Shown piece by piece: positions 26,851-34,588 of a stretch of DNA of 49,801 nt. The first letter of the stretch is position 1. Each line of letters starts with the position of its first letter. A model generated the notes under the pieces. The model ran no database searches, was not told where the DNA came from, and saw only the letters and a program-made list of their open reading frames with translations. The position numbers were made by a program, and so were the translations under genes. Source of the stretch: REEB85 sp018971455 (GTDB lineage Bacteria; Pseudomonadota; Alphaproteobacteria; Acetobacterales; Acetobacteraceae); NCBI GenBank assembly GCA_028871195.1, contig JAGWNT010000016.1:1-49801 (forward strand), in the 5' to 3' direction.

Positions 26851-26909
26851 TTGACAGGCGGCGCATCAACCTTGATGATCGAATATACGTGAATAAGTGC
26901 GGAAATACG
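26851..26909 (+). promoter_or_regulatory. Promoter with paired-palindrome operator D, for the MmgE/PrpD-aldo/keto reductase operon
   Basis: A perfect TTGACA (26851-26856) with a 17-bp spacer and GATGAT (26874-26879) runs straight into CGAATATACG (26880-26889) and CGGAAATACG (26900-26909), centres 20 bp apart. The ribosome-binding site GGAGG begins only six bases after the element, so a bound protein would sit over the transcription start and the very short leader. Confidence 0.78.
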
Positions 26910-26925
26910 AAACATGGAGGAAGCA

Positions 26926-28392
26926 GTGGCCGCAGCATCCGTCGCCGGAAGCCAGAGCCGTTCCACCAACACCGACCTCGCTGTCGATCTTGCGCGCTTC
27001 GCCACCACGATCGACGCGGCGCGGCTCGACGCCGCCGTGGTGAAGGCCGTCAAGACCAATCTGTTCGACACGCTGGCCTGCGCGTTGGCAGGCTCGTCGG
27101 CTCCGGCCATCGCCGAGGTGACGGGGTTGGTTCGCGAATGGGGCGGGGCGGCGCAGGCAGACATGCTGGTCTTCGGGGGCAAATACCCCGCGCATCACGC
27201 CGCCTGGGCCAATGCCGGCATCTCCCACGCGCGCGACTATGACGACACGCATGATGCGGCGGTGCTGCACGCCGGCGTCACGGCCATTCCCGCAGCCCTT
27301 GCAGCGGCGCAGCTGCGTGGCGGCATCCCTGGCGCGGACCTGATCGCGGCAGTCGCCGCCGGGCTTGAGACCACGGTACGCCTCGGCCTCGCCACCAAAA
27401 TCGACCTTATCGAGAGCGGCTTCATCTATACGCCGCTGCTCGGGTATTTTGGCGCCACCGCCGCCGCCGGCCGCGCCTTCGGTCTCAACGAGGCTGAAAT
27501 GCTCAACGCCTTCGGCATCGTCTACAGCTCCGTTTCAGGCAACCACCAGGTCACCCGCGACGCCTCGCTGATGAAGCGGCTGCAGCCTGGCCTCGCGGCA
27601 CAGGCCGCGGTCGTCGCCGTCCAGCTGGCCCGCAAGGGCATTCGTGGCGCCCAGCAAGTCTTCGAGGGCGCGGACGGATTCATCCGCGTCTACCTCCATG
27701 GCAAGGTCGATCCGGCACTGGTGCGCGATGGTCTCGGCAGCCGCTTCGAGCTGTCGGGCCTCAGCTACAAGCCCTATCCCTGCTGCCGTGACGTGCATAC
27801 GGCGGTCGATGCCATCCTGCGCGTGCGTGCGCAGGCTAACCGCCCGGCGGACGACATCGAATCGATTCGCGTCGGCGTCACCGCCGCCGGCTACCAGATG
27901 GTCTGCGTGCCGGAAGAAGTCCGCCTCGCCCCTCGCACCATCGTGGAGGCGCAGTTCAGCATCCCCTACACCGTCGCTGCGGCGTGGATCGATGGCGGGC
28001 TGGGCATCGGCAATTTCTCCGACGCGGGTGTCAGGCGTGCTGAGGTGCTGGCGTTGACGAAGCGCGTCCGTCCCTACGTGGACGAGGAGATCGAACGCGA
28101 CTGGAGCCGGTTCGTCACCCCGGCGCGCGTGATCGTGCGGTTCCGTGACGGCGAGACCATCGAGGCTCGCGTTGACCATCCCAAGGGCCATCCCAACAAC
28201 CCGATGTCGGAGGCGGAGTTCGTGCAGAAGGCCGACGATTGCTTCACCTTCGCGGCCCGTCCGCTGCCTACGGATACGATCGCCCGCCTGCGCGCAACGG
28301 TGGATGGGCTCCCAGCGTCGCCCGATATCGGCGCCCTGCTCCGGGTGATGACGGGAGAAGCGGACGAAGGCATCGTCCGCGCGGCGGAGTAG
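26926..28392 (+). CDS. MmgE/PrpD family protein
   Basis: A 488-residue MmgE/PrpD protein, the family that includes 2-methylcitrate dehydratase and cis-aconitate decarboxylase. Typical segments are TNLFDTLACALAGS, HARDYDDTHDAAVLHAG, GLETTVRLGL and SGLSYKPYPCCRDVHTAVDA. Start chosen as GTG at 26926, because GGAGG at 26916-26920 is ideally spaced for it; the ATG at 26914 would overlap that site. It is slightly longer than the family norm. It likely dehydrates or isomerises a hydroxy-acid in the pathway, but members often have no proven substrate. First gene after operator D. Confidence 0.92.
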   Translation: MAAASVAGSQSRSTNTDLAVDLARFATTIDAARLDAAVVKAVKTNLFDTLACALAGSSAPAIAEVTGLVREWGGAAQADMLVFGGKYPAHHAAWANAGISHARDYDDTHDAAVLHAGVTAIPAALAAAQLRGGIPGADLIAAVAAGLETTVRLGLATKIDLIESGFIYTPLLGYFGATAAAGRAFGLNEAEMLNAFGIVYSSVSGNHQVTRDASLMKRLQPGLAAQAAVVAVQLARKGIRGAQQVFEGADGFIRVYLHGKVDPALVRDGLGSRFELSGLSYKPYPCCRDVHTAVDAILRVRAQANRPADDIESIRVGVTAAGYQMVCVPEEVRLAPRTIVEAQFSIPYTVAAAWIDGGLGIGNFSDAGVRRAEVLALTKRVRPYVDEEIERDWSRFVTPARVIVRFRDGETIEARVDHPKGHPNNPMSEAEFVQKADDCFTFAARPLPTDTIARLRATVDGLPASPDIGALLRVMTGEADEGIVRAAE

Positions 28393-28423
28393 GAGACGGC
28401 GTCGCCATGAGGCCTTTACCAGC

Positions 28424-29308
28424 GTGACTCCACTTAAGCCGCGCGCCCTCGGCCGTACCGGCCTCGTCGTCTCGCCGATCGCAATTGGCGGCGCGCCGTT
28501 CGGCTACGCGCACCGCGCGGGCAATTGGGATCCGTACAGCGAGGAAGGGCAGCGCAGCATTGTCGCCACGCTGCATCACGGCCTCGATCGTGGCATCAAC
28601 TACATCGACACCGCCCCGCTCTACGGCAATGGCCATAGCGAGACACTGATCGGCGAGGTGATGCGCACGCGCCGCGCGGAATGCGTGCTCGCCAGCAAGG
28701 TCTGGTTCGAACTCGATGCCGATGGTGCCGTTGCCAGCGTGCGGGAAAGCCTGCGCCGGCTGCGGACAGATCGGATTGACATCGTGCAGCTCCATGGCCG
28801 CATGTACACGGATTCCGAGCGCGCCCACATCCTCGGCGCGAATGGGCCGCTGGCGGGGCTGCGCCGGCTGCGCAAGGAAGGCGGCATCGGCTTCATCGGC
28901 CTCACCACCGAGGAGCCGTGGACGGCAATACCGTTCCTCGACGAGCCTGATATCGATGTCTACCAGATCGCCTATAATTTGATCTATCAGGCCGCCGCGC
29001 GCCATTTCCTGATCGCGGCCAGCAAGGCCGGGGCAGGGGTGGTGACGATGCGCACGATGACCTCGGGCGTTCTGCCGCTGACGCTGCATTACCTGGCGCC
29101 GGAGTGGGCGGCGGCGCGCGATCCCTACGAGGTCGGTCTTCGCTTTGTTTTGTCGGATTCGCGGATCCACTCGGGTCTGATCGGCATGCGCTCCGCCGCC
29201 GAGATCGATCGCAACGTGGACATCGCCGCGAACTGGCAGCCGCCGGTGGATTTCGCGACCCTGCCGCGGCTTACCATAGATGTGTACCGGGCGGACGATG
29301 CCCTCTAA
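28424..29308 (+). CDS. Aldo/keto reductase family protein
   Basis: A 294-residue (beta/alpha)8 oxidoreductase. The catalytic tetrad can be placed: Asp and Tyr in YIDTAPLYGNGHSE, Lys in VLASKVWF, and His in DIVQLHGRMY. The start is GTG at 28424; the leader has no strong ribosome-binding site, so this start is less certain. It lies 31 bp after the MmgE/PrpD gene in the site-D operon. Members of this family (NADPH aldehyde/ketone reductases) are widespread, and three are encoded in the window; this one is not closely similar to those at 44511 and 47060. Confidence 0.88.
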   Translation: MTPLKPRALGRTGLVVSPIAIGGAPFGYAHRAGNWDPYSEEGQRSIVATLHHGLDRGINYIDTAPLYGNGHSETLIGEVMRTRRAECVLASKVWFELDADGAVASVRESLRRLRTDRIDIVQLHGRMYTDSERAHILGANGPLAGLRRLRKEGGIGFIGLTTEEPWTAIPFLDEPDIDVYQIAYNLIYQAAARHFLIAASKAGAGVVTMRTMTSGVLPLTLHYLAPEWAAARDPYEVGLRFVLSDSRIHSGLIGMRSAAEIDRNVDIAANWQPPVDFATLPRLTIDVYRADDAL

Positions 29309-29321
29309 CGCGCCTCGTCCG

Positions 29322-30683
29322 TCACGCTCTCATGCAGGCGGCGAGCGTGGCGCCGACATCATCCGCCGATGCCAGATCACGGCACGCGCACAGCAACCGC
29401 GCGGCGCGGTCGGGCCCCAGGATCGGTTCAGCCTGATCAAGAAATTTCCGGTCAAGCTCGGCGTCGGTCATGGGCCGAGCTAAGCTTCCGCGTGCATGCG
29501 GGATATGCGCACGCAGGGGCTTCATCGCAGTTCCGCTCCATACCTCCGCGATCGCCTCGTCGCGGGCGAGGGCTTCGTCCCCGACCAACTCGATCAGCGG
29601 TCGCAACCTGGCGACGGCGTCATCGGAAAGGCAGGCGGGCCGCAGGACATCGGGGCCGGGCCGATGACCCAGGAGGACCGCAGCGGCCCAGTGCTGCTGG
29701 CTGATCTGAGCGTCGATCTCGTTGCCCGGAGCGACGCGATCGGCAAGAGCCAGGCCGAGCGGGTGGAGAGAGAGGCGAACCCGCGTGATAGGGATCGCGC
29801 GATCGCGACGCTCGGCGATCTCGCGACAAGCATCGATGGTTGGGTGGACGACAATCCCGCTGGGATAGGGCTTGTAGGCATTGGCCAGCAGCTCGAACGC
29901 CGTGCCGAGGCCCGTAATGGCGCGATCGAGATCGGCCCCGGTGCTGAACTCGGCGACGAAGCCCCGTTCGGATTCCAGCGCGTTGGCCGAGCACTCAAAT
30001 CCCTGGGCGGCGAGCAGGGCCGCGAAAGTGCCGCCACGCGCACCGATGGCAGGAACGACGTGGCCCGCCATCGACCCATGCGTCCCGCGAAATCCGCTGC
30101 CATGCGCGGCGCCGAGGCCCAGTGCCGAGCGCATGCGCCCGGTGTCGAACCGCATCGCACGGCCCAGCGCCGCGGCAGTGCCGATCGGGCCCGTGATGCC
30201 GGTGATGTAGAGGCCGAGATTGGCCGCGGCCGGTGGCAACAGCAGAACATTGCTCATCCGGCACTGAATTTCGATGCCGATGACGAGAGCGGTCAGAAAC
30301 TCCTCGCCCGCGATCCTGTTGGTTTCGCTGTAGGCCAGGAGCGGCGCCGCGACCGGGCCGGTTGGGTGGGTGACGGTTGCGAGATGCGTGTCATCATAGG
30401 CCAGCACGCTGGAAGCAAGACAGTTGACGAAGGCGGCGCCGGCGATGTCGGTTTTGGCGTCGCGGCCGATGAGGCGGCAGTTCCCGGAAAGGGCACCAAG
30501 GCTCGACACGGCGCTATCCACCGCCGGCTCCCGACAGCCGCCGAGCGTGCAGCCGAGCCAGTTGAGGAACGCCCGCACTGCCTCGCTGCGCACCTCCGCC
30601 GGCAGATCGGCGAAGCGGGCTTCCGCCGCATACGCGGCGAGCCGGGCGGTGATCGCCGGGCGCTCTTCATTTATTCCGATCAT
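29322..30683 (-). CDS. MmgE/PrpD family protein
   Basis: A 453-residue MmgE/PrpD protein: FLNWLGCTLGG, ASSVLAYDDTHLATVTHPTGPV, and LANAYKPYPSGIVVHPTIDA align with the same blocks of the protein at 26926. The ATG at 30683 is preferred over an in-frame TTG just before it because GGAGG lies seven bases upstream of the ATG. It converges with the aldo/keto reductase gene and diverges from a hydroxyisobutyrate-dehydrogenase-like gene with only 68 bp between. No copy of the paired operator was found there, so its regulation may differ from that of its paralogue. Confidence 0.92.
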   Translation of the reverse strand: MIGINEERPAITARLAAYAAEARFADLPAEVRSEAVRAFLNWLGCTLGGCREPAVDSAVSSLGALSGNCRLIGRDAKTDIAGAAFVNCLASSVLAYDDTHLATVTHPTGPVAAPLLAYSETNRIAGEEFLTALVIGIEIQCRMSNVLLLPPAAANLGLYITGITGPIGTAAALGRAMRFDTGRMRSALGLGAAHGSGFRGTHGSMAGHVVPAIGARGGTFAALLAAQGFECSANALESERGFVAEFSTGADLDRAITGLGTAFELLANAYKPYPSGIVVHPTIDACREIAERRDRAIPITRVRLSLHPLGLALADRVAPGNEIDAQISQQHWAAAVLLGHRPGPDVLRPACLSDDAVARLRPLIELVGDEALARDEAIAEVWSGTAMKPLRAHIPHARGSLARPMTDAELDRKFLDQAEPILGPDRAARLLCACRDLASADDVGATLAACMRA

Positions 30684-30751
30684 CAACGTTCCTCCACTCG
30701 GCCGGTATCACACCATGACGTGACCACCATGTCTCTCCCGGCGTCTATTCC

Positions 30752-31624
30752 ATGCTGATCCGGTCCGTCGCCATCATCGGCGTTGGCAGCATGGGGGCAC
30801 CCATCGCTCGACGAATTGCCGCCGGCGGACTCCAGGTGACGGTCTGCGACATCGATGCGGCTTCTACTGTACGGCTCGGCCTTCCGGTGGCTGCCACGCC
30901 CCGGGACTGCGCCACTTCCGATCTGGTCATCGTGCTCGTCGCCTCGCCGCCGCACGTACGCGAGGTCGTGCTGGGAGCAGCGGGCATCTGCGCGGCTGAG
31001 GGGAGACGGCCGCTCGTTGCCATCATGAGCACGACGCCTGTCGCCCTGATGCATGAGTTACAGGCAGCACTCGGGGCCGACTGGAATCTGGTCGATGCGC
31101 CCATCAGCGGAGGCGTCACCGGCGCGGAGCAGGGTCACCTCTCCGTCATGGTTGGCGGTGATGCCAGGCTCTTCACAGCACTGCGCCCGGCCCTGACCCC
31201 GTTCGCGTCCGGCATCTTTCATTGCGGCTCGCTGGGCGCAGGCCAGGCCGTCAAGATCGCCAACAATGTCGTCGGCGTCGCCAGCGCCGTGCTTGCCGCG
31301 GAGGCATACCGGCTCGCCGCGGCGCATGGCCTCGAAATCGCGGACGCGGCGCGGATCTTCGAGGCCGGCTCCGGCCGCAGCGCCTTCACCGCCAGTCCCG
31401 ACGGGGTGGCCGCCAAATTCGGGGCAATGGCGCGGGACCGGCGCGGCTTCGAGCAATTGATCGCCATCATGCGCAAGGATATCGGCTTTGCGAGCGAGAT
31501 GGCCCATGCGATGGGGGGCGACTTCCCGGGTATCGCCGGGCTGCTCGGCATCATCAACAGCGTCGGCGGCGAGACCTTCGATACCTGGCGCCGGATCGCC
31601 GGCATGACGGGGGAAGGGCACTGA
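30752..31624 (+). CDS. 3-hydroxyisobutyrate dehydrogenase-family protein (HIBDH1)
   Basis: A 290-residue beta-hydroxyacid dehydrogenase. The Rossmann motif is GVGSMGAPIARRI, the substrate loop is DAPISGGVTGAEQG, and the catalytic Lys is in GQAVKIANNVVG. An NAD(P)-dependent oxidation of a 3-hydroxy acid is expected. It is shorter than, and different from, the two 309-residue relatives at 36844 and 41337. There is no evident ribosome-binding site, and the ATG lies very close to the divergent MmgE/PrpD gene. Confidence 0.88.
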   Translation: MLIRSVAIIGVGSMGAPIARRIAAGGLQVTVCDIDAASTVRLGLPVAATPRDCATSDLVIVLVASPPHVREVVLGAAGICAAEGRRPLVAIMSTTPVALMHELQAALGADWNLVDAPISGGVTGAEQGHLSVMVGGDARLFTALRPALTPFASGIFHCGSLGAGQAVKIANNVVGVASAVLAAEAYRLAAAHGLEIADAARIFEAGSGRSAFTASPDGVAAKFGAMARDRRGFEQLIAIMRKDIGFASEMAHAMGGDFPGIAGLLGIINSVGGETFDTWRRIAGMTGEGH

Positions 31625-31647
31625 CCGTGCTGATCCCCCGCCCGGCC

Positions 31648-32043
31648 TCAGGCGCCGTAATCGGCGTTGCTCACCTTCTCCATCCAGTCCACCGTCTTGC
31701 CGTCCAGATTCTCCGAAACCGCGAGATGCGTCATTGCTGTTGTTGGCGCGGCGCCATGCCAATGCTTCTCGCCGGGCGGAAACCACACCACGTCACCTGG
31801 CCGCACCTCTTCGATCGGGCTGCCCCAGCGCCGCACCCGTCCGGCGCCCGCGGTGATCACCAGAGTCTGGCCGAGCGGATGCGTGTGCCAGTTGGTCCGC
31901 GCCCCGGGCTCGAACGTGACATAGGCGCCGGTCACCCGGGCCGGCGCTCCCGCGGCGAAAAGCCGGTCCACCCGCACAGTCCCGGTGAAATGATCGGCTG
32001 GCGCCGTCTCCGACGGCTTCGTGCCTGCGCGTGTGATGTCCAT
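31648..32043 (-). CDS. Small cupin-domain protein
   Basis: A 131-residue single cupin. Metal ligands are visible in cupin motif 1 (NWHTHPLGQTLVITAGAGRV, two His) and motif 2 (PGEKHWHGAAPTTAMTHLAV, two His). Such proteins often sit beside CMD-family genes, as here (CMD2 is two genes away), and may bind a metal and act as small isomerases, decarboxylases or dioxygenases. The function is unproven. It converges with HIBDH1 and diverges from an SDR gene. Confidence 0.87.
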   Translation of the reverse strand: MDITRAGTKPSETAPADHFTGTVRVDRLFAAGAPARVTGAYVTFEPGARTNWHTHPLGQTLVITAGAGRVRRWGSPIEEVRPGDVVWFPPGEKHWHGAAPTTAMTHLAVSENLDGKTVDWMEKVSNADYGA

Positions 32044-32134
32044 GGGTCAGAACCCTTCCGTTGATTGTTACGAGAAACCGCGACTCTCGGCCTGGTCCCG
32101 GCGGCCCCCCCATTTTGCGAAGGAGCGCGGTACG

Positions 32135-32965
32135 ATGAGCCATCCGTCCCACGAAAGCCTCGCCGATCGAATCTGCGCCGTGACCGGTGCCGCCAAGGGC
32201 ATCGGGCGCGGCATCGCGGTGGCCCTTTCGCGCGAGGGTGGGCGCGTCGCCGTCCTCGACAAGGACGAGGCCGGCGCGCATGAGACCATGCGGCTTATCA
32301 CCGCCGGCGGAGCCACGGCGATCGCCGTCACGTGCGATACCTCCGACCCTGCAAGCGTCGTCGCCGCGCGCAAGGAGGTGGCCGCCCGGCTCGGCGACCC
32401 CGAGGTGCTGGTCAACAATGCCGGCATCACGCGCCCGAGCGCGCTTGAATCCATGTCGCTCTCCGAGTGGAACCTGATCTTGTCGGTCAATCTCACGGGA
32501 TACTTTCTCTGCGCCCAGGAATTCGGCCGGGCGATGCGCGCTGCCGGTCGAGGCGTGCTGGTACATGTGGCCTCGATCATGGCGCATTACGCCAACCCCT
32601 TCGCCGGAGCCTACGGGCCCTCGAAAGCTGGCGTCATGAGCCTCTCCCGTCAACTCGCCGCGGAGTGGGCGCCCTACGGCGTTCGCAGCAACTGCGTCTT
32701 GCCGGGTCTCGTCCGCACTCCAATGACGGAAGCCATGTACAGCCAGCCCGGCATCACCGAACGCCGGGTGGTGAGCGTGCCGGCTGGTCGCATCGGCATG
32801 CCCGAGGACATTGCGCAAGCCGCCGTGTTTCTGGCCAGCCCGCAATCTGCCTACATCAACGGCACTGAAATCCTGGTCGACGGCGGCTTCGCGGCCAATT
32901 TGATGTCGCTCATCCCGCGCGCCGGGTTCGAACGAAGTGACATGCCGTCGCCGCACCACAGCTGA
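32135..32965 (+). CDS. Short-chain dehydrogenase/reductase
   Basis: A 276-residue classical SDR: TGAAKGIGRG, VNNAGITRPSALESM, catalytic Ser in VASIMAHYANPF and YxxxK in AYGPSKAG, then a LPGLVRTPMTEAMY segment and the terminal INGTEILVDGGF. The ATG at 32135 is chosen because of AAGGAG upstream and because earlier in-frame codons overlap the divergent cupin gene. It probably interconverts a hydroxyl and ketone. It lies 33 bp before CMD2, a likely two-gene operon. Confidence 0.9.
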   Translation: MSHPSHESLADRICAVTGAAKGIGRGIAVALSREGGRVAVLDKDEAGAHETMRLITAGGATAIAVTCDTSDPASVVAARKEVAARLGDPEVLVNNAGITRPSALESMSLSEWNLILSVNLTGYFLCAQEFGRAMRAAGRGVLVHVASIMAHYANPFAGAYGPSKAGVMSLSRQLAAEWAPYGVRSNCVLPGLVRTPMTEAMYSQPGITERRVVSVPAGRIGMPEDIAQAAVFLASPQSAYINGTEILVDGGFAANLMSLIPRAGFERSDMPSPHHS

Positions 32966-32998
32966 TCGATCCCATAACCCCCCGGAGGATTCAAAAAC

Positions 32999-33394
32999 AT
33001 GTCCAAATCCGACCTGCGTGAGCGTGGCCGCGAGATGCGGCGGGTTCTGGTCGGCCCCGCTTACGCGGAAAAGCTCGACCGCGAGGTTTACACCGATCGC
33101 CATATGGAACAATTTGCCGAGCTCACGCAAGAGATTCTGTTCGCGCAGATGTGGACGCGCCCGGGGCTCGATCTCAAAATCCGCTCGCTGGTGACGATGA
33201 TCTCCGACGTCTCCACCGGCGCCACGGAGGCGCTTGGCCTGCATGTCCGCTTCTGCCTCAACCATGGCTGGTCGGAGGACGAAATCGTCGAATGCATGAT
33301 CCAGTGCGTCGGTTATATCGGCGTCCCTCTGGTCCGGAAGGCATTGATCGTGGCGCGACAGGTCTTCGCCGAGATGAACGCCGAGCCTGGCTGA
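32999..33394 (+). CDS. Carboxymuconolactone decarboxylase-family protein (CMD2)
   Basis: A 131-residue CMD-family protein, close to the usual length for 4-carboxymuconolactone decarboxylase. It carries WTRPGLDLKIRSLVTMISDVSTG, LGLHVRFCLNHGWSEDEIVECMIQCVGYIG and a VARQVFAEM terminus. No CxxC peroxidase motif. It has a GGAGG site seven bases before the ATG. It is longer and clearly divergent from CMD1 (2525). It converges with the second SBP-ADH unit, so both CMD genes are physically linked to an SBP-ADH pair. Confidence 0.88.
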   Translation: MSKSDLRERGREMRRVLVGPAYAEKLDREVYTDRHMEQFAELTQEILFAQMWTRPGLDLKIRSLVTMISDVSTGATEALGLHVRFCLNHGWSEDEIVECMIQCVGYIGVPLVRKALIVARQVFAEMNAEPG

Positions 33395-33425
33395 CCTCCG
33401 GGGCTTCATAAGCGCGCCGATCGGC

Positions 33426-34556
33426 TTACCCGTGCGGCAGCAGAATCTGCCGCACGGCCTCGCCGCGGTCGAGATGGTCAAGGCCGCCATTGAGGTCGGC
33501 AAATCCCATCGTCCCTGATACGACACGATCAACAGGCAGCTTGCCGTCCTGGTACAGCCGGACAAAGCGGGGAATGTCACGCTCGGGCACGCAGCTGCCC
33601 ATGAACGTGCCACGAAACACTTTTACCTCGAGCACCAGGCTGGCGTGCGAATACTGGTAGAGCTGGCCGACCGAGCCTAGCCCCACGCAGACCACCTCGC
33701 CGCCCTTGCGGGTGATCGCAGTCGCTGTCGCCATCGCCGCCGGGCTGCCCGAGATCTCGAACGCGAAATCGACGCCACCGCCGCTGCGCTCGCGGGCCTG
33801 CGCCACAAGGTCGGGATCCTTCGCTTTCAGGGTCGCCGTGCAGCCGAGCTCGCGCGCCAGATTGAAGCGCTCAGAATTGATGTCGATACCGATGATCTCT
33901 GATGCGCCGCTCGCGCGCGCCGCCATCACGGCGTTGAGGCCGACCCCGCCAAGCCCTAGCACTGCAACGGATTGTCCGGGCCGCACCTTGGCCGCGTTGA
34001 AGACGCACCCAGCCCCCGTCACCACCGCGCAGCCAAACAGGGAAGCGACGTTCAGCGGCACCGCCGGATCGATGCGCACCAGCGATGAGGGCACGACGAC
34101 GGCATATTGCGCGAAGGACGAGATGCCGGCGTAATGGTAGTAGGGTGCTGTTCCACGGCTGAGATGGCGCCTGCCGTTGGTGAGCAACCCCTGCCCACGC
34201 GCCGAAGCGACGCTCTCGCACAACAGGCCGCGATTGTCGGCGCAGAGCCGGCAATGGCCGCACCCCGTGGCCACGGTGATCACCACGTGATCGCCCACGC
34301 GCAGCCAGTCCACGCCAGCGCCGAGCTCACGCACGATCCCGGCACCCTCGTGGCCGCCGATCACCGGCAGCGTGCGGCGGCTGAGTCCGGCGACCTGCGA
34401 TAGATCGGAATGGCACAGGCCCGCGGCTCGGACCTCGACCAGCACCTCACCCTCACCCGGACCGTCGAGATCGACCTCCTCGATATGGAATGGGCGGCTC
34501 TCCACATAGGGCGCGGGGAGGCCCTGGGCGTGCATCACCGCGGCGGTCATTCGCAT
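33426..34556 (-). CDS. Zinc-dependent alcohol dehydrogenase (paralogue of 4152-5282)
   Basis: A 376-residue medium-chain dehydrogenase, the same length as the one at 4152 and co-linear with it from the first residues (MRMTAAVMHAQGLPAPY) to the last (VRQILLPHG). Zinc motifs GLCHSD, GGHEGAG and the structural cluster CGHCRLCADNRGLLC are intact, as is GLGGVG. It is downstream of SBP5 with 32 bp between, the same gene order as SBP1-ADH. The two units are therefore a duplication that has since diverged. It converges with CMD2. Confidence 0.92.
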   Translation of the reverse strand: MRMTAAVMHAQGLPAPYVESRPFHIEEVDLDGPGEGEVLVEVRAAGLCHSDLSQVAGLSRRTLPVIGGHEGAGIVRELGAGVDWLRVGDHVVITVATGCGHCRLCADNRGLLCESVASARGQGLLTNGRRHLSRGTAPYYHYAGISSFAQYAVVVPSSLVRIDPAVPLNVASLFGCAVVTGAGCVFNAAKVRPGQSVAVLGLGGVGLNAVMAARASGASEIIGIDINSERFNLARELGCTATLKAKDPDLVAQARERSGGGVDFAFEISGSPAAMATATAITRKGGEVVCVGLGSVGQLYQYSHASLVLEVKVFRGTFMGSCVPERDIPRFVRLYQDGKLPVDRVVSGTMGFADLNGGLDHLDRGEAVRQILLPHG

Positions 34557-34588
34557 TGGCTGGTCTTCCCGGCGCTGCGGCTGTGCCT

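Noticed and set aside
29496..30758. A 420-codon open frame on the plus strand
   Set aside because: Antisense to the second MmgE/PrpD gene. No domain is recognisable and the composition is shadow-like.
31793..33613. A 606-codon open frame on the minus strand
   Set aside because: It runs opposite the SDR and CMD2 genes and part of the cupin gene. Its translation is rich in Arg, Gly, His and Asp with no recognisable domain, as expected for the antisense of GC-rich genes.
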